Source: JADLHS01 sp036274115 (GTDB lineage Bacteria > Verrucomicrobiota > Verrucomicrobiia > Limisphaerales > JADLHS01). From it: 27,280 nt of DNA. Shown here in pieces: positions 8,714-15,630 of the stretch. The stretch covers positions 1 through 27,280 of the forward strand of contig DASUGI010000210.1 in NCBI GenBank assembly GCA_036274115.1. The letters are read 5' to 3'. The translations under genes and the position numbers were made by a program. Under the pieces are notes generated by a model. That model worked only from the letters and a program-made list of their open reading frames with translations. It made no database searches and was not told the origin of the DNA. Position 1 is the first letter of the stretch; each line of letters begins with the position of its first letter.

Positions 8714-10063
8714 TCAGCGTGCCAGAGAGTTTTCCAGCCGCTGCAAGGTAATCGGAGAAGCCAGGATGCCCATGTGGTCGGCATAGACACCCAGCACGCT
8801 GGCGGCCACGTCCTGCACCTGCGGCAGCAACTGGCTCGGAACGGAAACGACGCCGTCATTCTCACTGGGCAGGCCGATGCCGCCGGAGCTTTTGTAGCTG
8901 AACAGCATGTCATGACGCGTGCCCGGCGGCAGGGGCCGGGAGAGAATTTCCTTCAAGTAATCGCTGTCCGGCGCCATGTCGCGCCAGGAGGGCACGGGGA
9001 AGTTAAGATGTTTCACGGCAAGTTCCGCCGCTTGATGTCCGCCCCACGGTGTCGAGATCGTGACAAAGTGCGGAATGAAATTCGTCCCAGTAAGACTGAC
9101 GGTTCGTTGAATTGCCCCGCGGGAAACCAGTCCGCCCATGCTGTGGGCCACCACATCGATTGTTTCAAATTTGTGATGTTGCTTGAGCAGCAGGAGCGCG
9201 CTCGAAAGTGCGTTGGCCGACTTGTCGAGCCTCAGGCCACTGGGATATTGAAAGAGCCAGAGTTGATACTTGTCCCGGTCGATGGTCGCGAAAATCTTCC
9301 GCCAGTCCTGAGCCGAACCCGAGATGCCGTAAACGAAAATCACCGGTTTCTTTTTTGGCGTGTAGGGTTCAAGAAAGTAAACCCCGATGCCGTTGTGCAA
9401 CATGAATTCAAATGGCTTCCACATTCCCGCCTCGCCGGCGGCGGAAGAAAACTTGGGCTGGTCCAAATCCGCAATTTCTCCCAGCGCAATCGGCAGGGCT
9501 TCGCCGAGTTCCGGATTCTCGCGGGGCAGCGCCGTCGTTGGGCCGCGCGGCAGATCGTTGGTGAGTGTCAGCGTCAACCGAACGGGTTTGGCGCGGTCTT
9601 TGAGATCAGAGAGCGGAGTGGGTTTCAAATCTCTCTTCAATTCCGCCGGCTCATCACTGTCATACATGCCATTGCCGTTCAGGTCGGAGAAAGCGCCAAG
9701 GGCATACGTCCGGTTCTCGCGTAGCAGGAAAATGGCGAGTCCATCCGCCCCGATGACCTGAAAGCCGACCATTTCGTTCGTGCCTTTCACATCCTTGCTC
9801 AGCGCCAGTGCGTAGTTGGTGGCGGTTTTGGAGAGATTGGAAACCTCAACGGCAATGACCCCGTGGGAGTTGATCTCTTTCACTTGGTGTCTCACGCCCA
9901 GGAGCGAGCACGACGAAGAGGCAATCGCAAGCAACAACAGGCCGACAGCCAAAGCAGATCCGCGTGGCCACCATGGTACGAATTGGCGGGTTGGTGGAAT
10001 CGGATGGGGAAGAGCTTGCACGGTTGAACTGTTTATTGGTGCCGACACGCCGCTTGAATTCAT
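8714..10063 (-). CDS. Membrane-anchored alpha/beta hydrolase (PGAP1/lipase-like)
   Basis: A 449-residue protein counted from the ATG at 10063; a TTG 39 bp upstream is less likely. After a Pro/Ser-rich N-terminus comes one hydrophobic segment (about 36-50, ALAVGLLLLAIASSSC) that is either a signal anchor or a poor lipobox ending at Cys52. Residues 70-230 form a beta-rich domain containing DLNGNGMYDSDEP. The hydrolase domain starts near 240 (KPVIFVYGISGSAQDW). The nucleophile is Ser308 in AHSMGG, the probable acid is Asp403 in ENDGVVS and the probable base His430 in YADHMG. The fold and motifs fit PGAP1-like or triacylglycerol lipase/esterase families. Substrate is unknown; location is probably the periplasmic face or outer membrane. 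It is divergent from the LamG remnant. Confidence 0.85.
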   Translation of the reverse strand: MNSSGVSAPINSSTVQALPHPIPPTRQFVPWWPRGSALAVGLLLLAIASSSCSLLGVRHQVKEINSHGVIAVEVSNLSKTATNYALALSKDVKGTNEMVGFQVIGADGLAIFLLRENRTYALGAFSDLNGNGMYDSDEPAELKRDLKPTPLSDLKDRAKPVRLTLTLTNDLPRGPTTALPRENPELGEALPIALGEIADLDQPKFSSAAGEAGMWKPFEFMLHNGIGVYFLEPYTPKKKPVIFVYGISGSAQDWRKIFATIDRDKYQLWLFQYPSGLRLDKSANALSSALLLLKQHHKFETIDVVAHSMGGLVSRGAIQRTVSLTGTNFIPHFVTISTPWGGHQAAELAVKHLNFPVPSWRDMAPDSDYLKEILSRPLPPGTRHDMLFSYKSSGGIGLPSENDGVVSVPSQLLPQVQDVAASVLGVYADHMGILASPITLQRLENSLAR

Positions 10064-10174
10064 TTTTTCCGAGCCTTTGTCAAGCAATCTGAGTGGGCGC
10101 AATTTCGTGGAGGGACAGAAATAGCTTGTGATGAGAGAAGGGCTGATAGTAGAAGTCGCCGCCGCCCTTGGTGA

Positions 10175-10839
10175 ATGAACCTGAACTGCCTTAATGCAAG
10201 TCGAGCCGGGATGAACCGGGCACTTGGTGCGGGTTTGATGTTGCTTGCCATCGCAGCCCCAATGGCGCGGGCAGGGTTACTTCTTGCGGAACGCTTCGAT
10301 CAGAAGGTGCCGGATTTCAGCCCGGTCGGCGGTGCTCCCGGCTGGCATGCGTACGGGTCTACAACGGGGTGGTAACTGATTTCACTCATGCAACTCCAGG
10401 CGACAGTTTTCCCTGCTTGTCGCATAGCGCAACGGCTGGCGGAGTCGGGGGTACTGGATATCTGGTGGGCCCGAACACGGATTGGGGAGTCGCTCTCACG
10501 GGCAACGCTGTCGCCTTTGGCATCGGCGGCGGCAGCACGGGTACGAATGTAACGATCACCTCCAGTCCAGTGAATGATGGCGAGTGGCGCCACATCGTCG
10601 CCACCTGGGAGGCCAGCAATCGGCAGATGCACATTTATCTCGATGGACAGCCCAATGTGACGGGCGTGAGTGCTTCCGGGGAACCGCGCTTGGCCGCTTC
10701 TCCCTTGATCGTGGCGCGGTGTTCTACCGCTAACCGCTTTTATGCCGGATTGCTCGACGACATCCAAATCTACAACCGGGCCTTGAGCGCCAACGACGTT
10801 TCGTTCCTATTCAATGCGCCGGGGCTGACCGTGCAGTAG
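10175..10839 (+). pseudogene. Broken LamG (concanavalin A-like) surface protein gene
   Basis: The frame starting at 10175 encodes a signal peptide (GLMLLAIAAPMARA) and a mature start GLLLAERFDQKVPDFSPVGG, then stops at 10373-10375. The continuation is in the next frame from 10369 (VVTDFTHATPGDSFP) to 10839. One extra G in the run at 10366-10369 would join them into a single 221-residue protein. The second part ends with the C-terminal half of a LamG domain (VNDGEWRHIVATWEASNRQMHIYLDGQ, then LLDDIQIYNRALSANDVSFLFN). The N-terminal strands of LamG are missing and the junction lies around GGTGYLVGPN, so an internal deletion is likely besides the frameshift. The 3' end overlaps the convergent FAD/Fe-S gene by 29 bp. 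Confidence 0.75.
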
Positions 10840-12424
10840 CCTCAACCGGAGCCGAGTTCGCTTCACTTTGAAACGTCAAAGCTCCCGTTGGACATTGTTC
10901 CACGCACTCCGCGGCTACCTTTTGTAAACCTGCGTCAATCGCGTGATTAAACGGCGCACTTACCCTGACATCGAAACCGCGTCCAATAAACGTGAGCCCC
11001 AGCGGTTCGGCGGCCATCTCGGTCAACTTCACGCAAATGCCGCACAGGATGCATTTACCCGGCTCGAAGACAATGCCACCCGGCTGCACTTGCTGCTCAT
11101 ACGTGCGTCGTTCGGTGCGGAAGCGATTTGCATCTGCGTTGTAAACCTGGGCGTAATGCTGGAGCACGCAATTGCCGGACGATGCGCAGTCGCAGTGCAA
11201 ACAACGCGAGGATTCCAGGGCTGCTTCAGCTTTGGTGTGGCCCGCGCAACGATCACAGGGGGAAACGGCTGGTCCGGAATGCCTGGCCGCCGCAAGGAAT
11301 GACTTTAACTCGCCCGGATCAAGCTTGCCCATCATGCTGGAAAACGGCTTCTCCGGTCGCCGCACGGGCAGACCGCTCAGACAACGATGCACGCATTCCG
11401 CCGCCGCGCGACCTTCGGCCATTGCTTTCACGAGCTGCTTTTGGGGCCGAACGCAACTGCCTGCTGCAAAAACTTTGTCGAGATGCGTCTTGCAGGTGGT
11501 CGGATCTGTCTTCACCAACTTGCCTGCCGTCGGCACCCCCAGTCTCGTCGCTTCGTCGGCGGTCAACTCACCAACTGCCAGCAAAATCGCGTCAAACCCC
11601 CGTTTCAATCCTTCCGCCGTTATGTCACGACCGAGTTCCACGCCAGGCTTGAATTCAATTCCCATCCGCGTCAGCGCCGCGATCTCCGCCGCCGGTACGC
11701 TCTCTGGCAATTGTTGGTCCGGCACCTCACGCAATGAACCGCCCGCCGCCGCGGCACGATCGCATACGGTGACATGATGTCCGTTTCGCGCGAGGTAGAA
11801 CGCAGCCGTGAGCCCGGTCGGCCCCGCGCCGACGATGACCACGCTTTTGCCGGAGGTCGCCTCGCATATCGGCGTGTAGGGAGCATCGGAGGCGGAGTCG
11901 TGGTCCGCCACCACACGTTCCATATCGCGAATCGCGGCCGGGTCGTCCCAGTTGCCGCGACGACAACCTTGCTCGCACGGATGATGACAGAGCCGCCCGA
12001 GAATGCCCGCGAGCGGCATTGCCTGTCGCACTATGACCGCAGCCTCGTCCAACCGCTCGGCCTGAATGTGCCGGAGCATCACAGGAATGTTCAACCCAAG
12101 TGGACACAGCCGATGACACGGCGAAAGGCAATCACCCACGTGATCGCTGAACAATAGCTCCAACGCCGTCCGGCGCGCTTCATGGACCTCTTCTGTCTCA
12201 CTTTCAATGGCCATGCCCGGCGCGACTTTTGTCCCGCACGACGGCACGAGTTTGCCGTTGAGTTTAACCAGGCACACCTGGCAGGTGTTTAAAGGGCCGC
12301 ATTTTTCCAGGTAACAGAGCGTGGGAATATCAATGGCCAGTTTCCGCGCGGCGGCGAGCACGCTTTCGCCCGGCAGAACCTCAACCGGGCGTCCGTCAAT
12401 CGTGATGGAGAAGGGTGCGCTCAT
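10811..12424 (-). CDS. [2Fe-2S]/FAD/[4Fe-4S] oxidoreductase subunit, GltD-like without NAD(P)H domain
   Basis: A 537-residue cytoplasmic redox protein. The ATG at 12424 is preceded by GGAGG with 7-nt spacing, a strong ribosome site. Order: NuoG/HydA-type [2Fe-2S] domain with C37, C48, C51, C63; a cysteine-rich helical linker as in the GltD N-terminus (C99, C103, C107, C146, C150, C154); FAD-binding Rossmann motif GAGPTG at 199-204; the FAD C-terminal part with VFAAGSCVRPQKQLVKAMAEGRAAA at about 318-342; a CLHCDC segment at 408-413; and a C-terminal Fe-S region (C458, C461, C464, C507, C511). Canonical GltD/NfnB proteins carry an NAD(P)H domain (GGGxTAxD) between the two FAD parts; here only about 30 residues occupy that place. 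It is the last gene of the redox cluster and a likely partner of the NuoEF fusion. Confidence 0.88.
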   Translation of the reverse strand: MSAPFSITIDGRPVEVLPGESVLAAARKLAIDIPTLCYLEKCGPLNTCQVCLVKLNGKLVPSCGTKVAPGMAIESETEEVHEARRTALELLFSDHVGDCLSPCHRLCPLGLNIPVMLRHIQAERLDEAAVIVRQAMPLAGILGRLCHHPCEQGCRRGNWDDPAAIRDMERVVADHDSASDAPYTPICEATSGKSVVIVGAGPTGLTAAFYLARNGHHVTVCDRAAAAGGSLREVPDQQLPESVPAAEIAALTRMGIEFKPGVELGRDITAEGLKRGFDAILLAVGELTADEATRLGVPTAGKLVKTDPTTCKTHLDKVFAAGSCVRPQKQLVKAMAEGRAAAECVHRCLSGLPVRRPEKPFSSMMGKLDPGELKSFLAAARHSGPAVSPCDRCAGHTKAEAALESSRCLHCDCASSGNCVLQHYAQVYNADANRFRTERRTYEQQVQPGGIVFEPGKCILCGICVKLTEMAAEPLGLTFIGRGFDVRVSAPFNHAIDAGLQKVAAECVEQCPTGALTFQSEANSAPVEATARSAPAH

Positions 12425-12657
12425 TGCGACGCCTCCGAAGTAACGCAAAGGCGCAAAGACGCAAAGACGCTAAGTGGCGGAGTCGAAGCGCAGGTGTCCA
12501 AACCTGCCGTATCGCCGATTTCTAAATCGGCAAAGCGACAGTGGCCGGACAACCGGCGGGTTTGGAAACCCGTGATGCAGCAGACTTGGAAGTCTGCGCA
12601 ACGGCCTTTGCGCCTTTGCGTCTTTGCGTCTTTGCGTTGAAAAGCGATGCAGTTCAT
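12421..12657 (-). other. Repeat-borne linker frame between NuoEF fusion and FAD/Fe-S gene
   Basis: This 78-codon frame begins with an ATG at 12657 whose last two bases plus A form the TGA of the NuoEF fusion (ATGA overlap). It ends in a TGA at 12421-12423 that overlaps the ATG of the downstream gene at 12424 (again ATGA). Its body is the palindromic repeat at 12442-12638 and its composition (QRKDAKTQRRKG, FASLRLCV) is repeat-derived rather than protein-like. A ribosome could in principle pass from gene to gene by stop/restart through it. Whether it is translated is unknown. Confidence 0.35.
12442..12638. repeat. Palindromic repeat element at gene junction
   Basis: The outer arms are built from 7-bp units (gcaaaga/gcaaagg on the left, tttgcgtc/tttgcgcc on the right) in inverted orientation. 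Inside are several small perfect hairpins: caggt-gtccaa-acctg, ccgattt-ct-aaatcgg, ccgg-acaa-ccgg, cgggttt-gg-aaacccg and agactt-gg-aagtct. A related outer arm occurs at 17327-17405. This is a composite non-coding repeat of dispersed type rather than an insertion sequence, as there is no transposase. Confidence 0.8.
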
Positions 12658-15422
12658 GTCACTTCCACCGCCTCATGCGGACACACTTGCTTGCATGTAT
12701 CGCACCGCGTGCATTTCGCATCGTCAATCACGTGCCGCGCGTACGGCGTCATCGGAATGGCCTCCACCGGACAGTGCTGCGAACAAATCGTGCAACCGGT
12801 GCAATCCGCATTGATTGTGTAATGAATCAGCGCGGTGCACTTCTTTGCCGGACACCGACCTTGCAGATGCGCTTCGTATTCGTCGCGGAAATATTTCAGC
12901 GTCGTGAGCACTGGATTCGGAGCGGTTTTGCCGAGGCCGCACAAGCTCCCCGCGCCGACCTGGTGGGCGAGCTTTTCAAGCTCCTCAAGGTTCTGCCGCG
13001 TCGCCTTGCCAGCGCAGAGTCGCTCCAGAATATCCAGCATCCGCTTCGTGCCGATGCGACAGAACGTGCATTTGCCGCACGATTGATCCTGCGTGAACTG
13101 GAGGAAATAGCGCGCGATGTCGACCATGCAACTCGTGTCGTCGAGCACGACGAGTCCCCCGCTGCCCATGATCGCGCCGATTTCGCGCAGGCTTTCGAAA
13201 TCCACCGGCGTATCCGCCAGCCGCGCCGGAACGCACCCACCGCTCGGTCCGCCGATCTGCACCGCCTTGAAGCGGCGTCCCGCTCCCACCCCGCCGCCAA
13301 TGTCCTCAACAATTTCGCGCAGCGTGATTCCCATCGGAATCTCGATCAACCCGCCGCGCTCGACCTTCCCGGCCAGCGCAAAGACTTTTGTCCCCTTGCT
13401 CTTCGCCGTGCCGATTGCCGCAAACTTCTCCGCACCGTGACGCAGAATCCACGGCACCATCGCGAGCGTCTCGACATTGTTGATGAGGGTCGGTTTGCCC
13501 CAAAGTCCTTCCTGCGCCGGAAACGGCGGTCGCAACTTCGGCATACCCCGCTGGCCTTCAACTGATGCGATGAGCGCTGTCTCCTCACCGCAAACGAATG
13601 CACCCGCGCCTTCAAAAACGGAGAGCTTGAGTCGAAAGCCGCCGAGTTCCCCCTCACCCTGACCCTCTCCCCCTCCGAGGGGGCGAGGGAACAGCGCTTG
13701 TGCGGTCTCATTTCCTCGTGAGTTGATCGTGCCAGCTTCAGCTTCCGATTTTTCCAAAGACGGGGAGCGATTCTCCCTCTCCCCTGAAGGGGAGAGGGCC
13801 GGGGTGAGGGGTCCTTTCGATGTTGAATGTTGAATGTTGGATGTTGAATGTTCCCCGCTCACCAACCACCCGTGTCTCTCCATCTCCGCAATCGCCGCCC
13901 GCACCCGCTTCACCGCCAGCGGATACTCATGCCGAATATAGAAAATCCCTTCGCTTGCCCCCACCGCCACTGCCGCGATCATCAAGCCTTCGATCACCCG
14001 AAACGGAAACGATTCCAGGATCATCCGGTCCATGAACGCGCCGGGGTCGCCCTCGTCGCCATTGCAGATGACGTATTTGGTCGGATTAGTTTGCTGCGAA
14101 ACCACGCGCCACTTTTGTCCGGTCGGAAATCCCGCTCCGCCCCGCCCGCGCAGACCGGACTTTTCGATGGCCGAAATGATCTCATCCCTCGTAGCAGCCG
14201 ACGTAACGAGGCTCTGACTGATTTCGGATTTGTTCAGTCGCTCGCCCTCACCCTGACCCTCTCCCCCGGGGAGAGGGGACAGCGTTTGCGCGCTCTCCTT
14301 TTCTCGTGCACCTTCCGCGCGAACTCCAACTTCCGGTTTCTCCAAAACCTGCGAGCGATTCTCCCTCTCCCCGGGTGAGAGGGCCGGGGTGAGGGGTTCG
14401 TTCACACCCAGGCACTTCTTCAACACCTCGAATCCGCCGTGCGCCAGATACTCATCCAGATCGAGCGGGTCCATTCTCCCGAAATGTTCGGTCGCAATGC
14501 GCACCTGCTTGTTGAAGAAGGCCCGGAGATTTTCGTCACGATGATCCACGACATGCTGCTGCACCTGGCGTGGTCCCCTCGCGTCATCAAACAACAGTCC
14601 GTCCACCAATCCCGTCCAGGTCCGGCGCACCCGATCCACGATTCTGCGAGACTTGGCGAAATGTTGCACCAGAGCCGCGGCGTGCGCGGAGGTCAGATCC
14701 GAATAATACACTCCCGGCCTCCCCGGTTGCGTCACCTCCACCATCGGCGTGCGATGGCACATCCCCACGCAGCCGACGCGCTTCACCACCACATTGCCGC
14801 CGCACGAAGCGGCGCTGGCGCTCAGCGCGTGAAATAATTTGTCGCTTCCTTTCGCCATGCAACACGAGCCGAGCCCAACGTGGATTTCCGCCGCGCCGCT
14901 ATTGGGTTTGCGCGCAGGAACAATTTCGGTGGATTGGATGGCTTTCGCCTCCGCCTGCAATTCGAGAAACTCCCGCATCGCCTCCGGCACGCGCTCGGCG
15001 CTGGTATGACCGAACGTCGCTTCGCCAAACTTCACCACTGGCGCGAGCGTGCACGTGCCGAGACACGCGATTTGTTCGATGGTGAAGTGCCGGTGGCGAT
15101 CGGTGTCAGTGCCGTTTGGGATGTCCAGATGTCGTCGGAGCGCGTCCTCGACCCGTTCCGCGCCAGCTACGTGGCAGGCCGTGCCGCGACACACTCGCAC
15201 CACATGTTTGCCAGTGGGAGAGAATCGGAACATGTCGTAGAAGGAAGCAACGCCCGCAATGGCAGCCGACGTGATTTCGCTTTGCTCACAAACGCGGCGC
15301 AATGCTTCTTCCGGCAAATAGCCGTAGTGCTCCTGCAAGGCCTGCAAGATGGGAATGACCGCGTCGGGCTTGCGACCCACGCGTGCTACGGCTTGCTCGG
15401 CAAATGTCAGGTCAATGGGCAT
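12654..15422 (-). CDS. NuoE-NuoF-type fusion, NADH dehydrogenase (diaphorase) module
   Basis: A 922-residue cytoplasmic flavo-Fe-S protein. The ATG at 15422 starts the conserved NuoE domain; a 23-residue extension further upstream is repeat-derived. Order: NuoE thioredoxin-like [2Fe-2S] domain (C78, C83, C120, C124); a second [2Fe-2S] thioredoxin-like domain (C187/C188, C218, C222); NuoF with GLRGRGGAGFPTG at 423-435 and NGDEGDPGAFMDR (FMN/NADH binding), EGAGAFVCGEETAL at 604-617, and the [4Fe-4S] ligands C782, C785, C788, C828; then two C-terminal [4Fe-4S] clusters (C874/877/880/884 and C904/907/910/914). This layout is that of HydB/HndC-type bifurcating or diaphorase subunits fused to the NuoE/HydC subunit. 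Two palindromic repeats are inserted in frame at about 341-410 and 524-592. It probably oxidises NADH and passes electrons to the downstream FAD/Fe-S protein. Confidence 0.93.
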   Translation of the reverse strand: MPIDLTFAEQAVARVGRKPDAVIPILQALQEHYGYLPEEALRRVCEQSEITSAAIAGVASFYDMFRFSPTGKHVVRVCRGTACHVAGAERVEDALRRHLDIPNGTDTDRHRHFTIEQIACLGTCTLAPVVKFGEATFGHTSAERVPEAMREFLELQAEAKAIQSTEIVPARKPNSGAAEIHVGLGSCCMAKGSDKLFHALSASAASCGGNVVVKRVGCVGMCHRTPMVEVTQPGRPGVYYSDLTSAHAAALVQHFAKSRRIVDRVRRTWTGLVDGLLFDDARGPRQVQQHVVDHRDENLRAFFNKQVRIATEHFGRMDPLDLDEYLAHGGFEVLKKCLGVNEPLTPALSPGERENRSQVLEKPEVGVRAEGAREKESAQTLSPLPGGEGQGEGERLNKSEISQSLVTSAATRDEIISAIEKSGLRGRGGAGFPTGQKWRVVSQQTNPTKYVICNGDEGDPGAFMDRMILESFPFRVIEGLMIAAVAVGASEGIFYIRHEYPLAVKRVRAAIAEMERHGWLVSGEHSTSNIQHSTSKGPLTPALSPSGERENRSPSLEKSEAEAGTINSRGNETAQALFPRPLGGGEGQGEGELGGFRLKLSVFEGAGAFVCGEETALIASVEGQRGMPKLRPPFPAQEGLWGKPTLINNVETLAMVPWILRHGAEKFAAIGTAKSKGTKVFALAGKVERGGLIEIPMGITLREIVEDIGGGVGAGRRFKAVQIGGPSGGCVPARLADTPVDFESLREIGAIMGSGGLVVLDDTSCMVDIARYFLQFTQDQSCGKCTFCRIGTKRMLDILERLCAGKATRQNLEELEKLAHQVGAGSLCGLGKTAPNPVLTTLKYFRDEYEAHLQGRCPAKKCTALIHYTINADCTGCTICSQHCPVEAIPMTPYARHVIDDAKCTRCDTCKQVCPHEAVEVT
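13647..13853 (-). repeat. In-frame palindromic repeat inside the NuoF domain (second copy)
   Basis: This segment encodes residues about 524-592 of the fusion and interrupts NuoF between RHGWLVSG and GGFRLKLSVFEGAGAFVCGEE, which lie close together in ordinary NuoF proteins. It contains inverted arms of the ccctcaccctgaccctctcccc type and, at 13819-13852, a tandem tgttgaatgt array read as HSTSNIQHSTS. The peptide contains LTPALSPSGERE and GGGEGQGEGE, the two arms read in the same frame. Confidence 0.88.
14193..14402 (-). repeat. In-frame palindromic repeat inside the NuoF domain (first copy)
   Basis: This segment encodes residues about 341-410, between FEVLKKCLG and RDEIISAIEKSGLRGRGG, where NuoF normally continues without a long insertion. 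Inverted arms at about 14246-14280 and 14360-14396 are of the same ccctcaccctgaccctctcccc type as the copy at 13647-13853. The adjoining bases 14191-14218 belong to another dispersed repeat that recurs at 20863-20890 with 27 of 28 bases identical. Confidence 0.88.
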
Positions 15423-15630
15423 GAGATTCTTCAACCACGGATGGACACAGATGGACGCGGATGCCCGAAACAAACCAGCGGCACGGAGCACGACCTTCAG
15501 GTCGCTTCAACGTCGAGAACCCAGAGACTTCCGAGAACTGCCAGACGCTGCCGCGAGTTCGTTCGATGAAGCGGGCTGAAGCCCGCACTCCACGCATCCG
15601 TGTCCATCGGTGTCTATCCGTGGTTTTCAT
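15412..15630 (-). other. Repeat-borne linker frame between PQQ-like gene and NuoEF fusion
   Basis: A 72-codon frame starts at an ATG (15630-15628) that overlaps the TGA of the upstream PQQ-like gene as ATGA. It runs without a stop through the palindromic repeat at 15434-15625 and ends in TGA at 15412-15414, 8 nt inside the NuoEF gene (start at 15422). Composition is repeat-derived (MKTTDRHRWTRM, RVHLCPSVV). Translation is unproven. Confidence 0.35.
15434..15625. repeat. Palindromic repeat element at gene junction
   Basis: Outer inverted arms are accacggatggacacagatgg (left, from 15434) and the near complement tgtccatcggtgtctatccg ending tggt by 15625. Inside are small hairpins such as gacctt-caggtc and gcgggct-gaa-gcccgc. 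The same outer-arm words (atccgtgt, attcgtggtt) recur around 19811-19842, so this is a dispersed family. No transposase is present. Confidence 0.82.

Noticed and set aside
8774..9724. Plus-strand 316-codon frame opposite the lipase-like gene
   Set aside because: The minus strand has a complete hydrolase with AHSMGG; the plus frame is an antisense shadow.
12442..12638. CRISPR-like array of short hairpins and repeated words
   Set aside because: The repeated units are 7-bp words and dissimilar hairpins, not uniform direct repeats with unique spacers, and no cas genes are present.
13819..13852. Tandem tgttgaatgt array as a microsatellite phase-variation switch
   Set aside because: Unit length is about 10 bp and imperfect, and the array is embedded in a larger in-frame repeat, so there is no evidence for switching.
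10811..15422. [FeFe]-hydrogenase operon
   Set aside because: The NuoEF fusion resembles HydBC subunits, but neither gene has the H-cluster motifs (TSCCPxW, MPCxxKxxE, GGVMEAALR-type).
15423..15491. 23-residue N-terminal extension of the NuoEF fusion
   Set aside because: The extension is encoded by the arm of the junction repeat; the conserved NuoE domain starts at the ATG at 15422.
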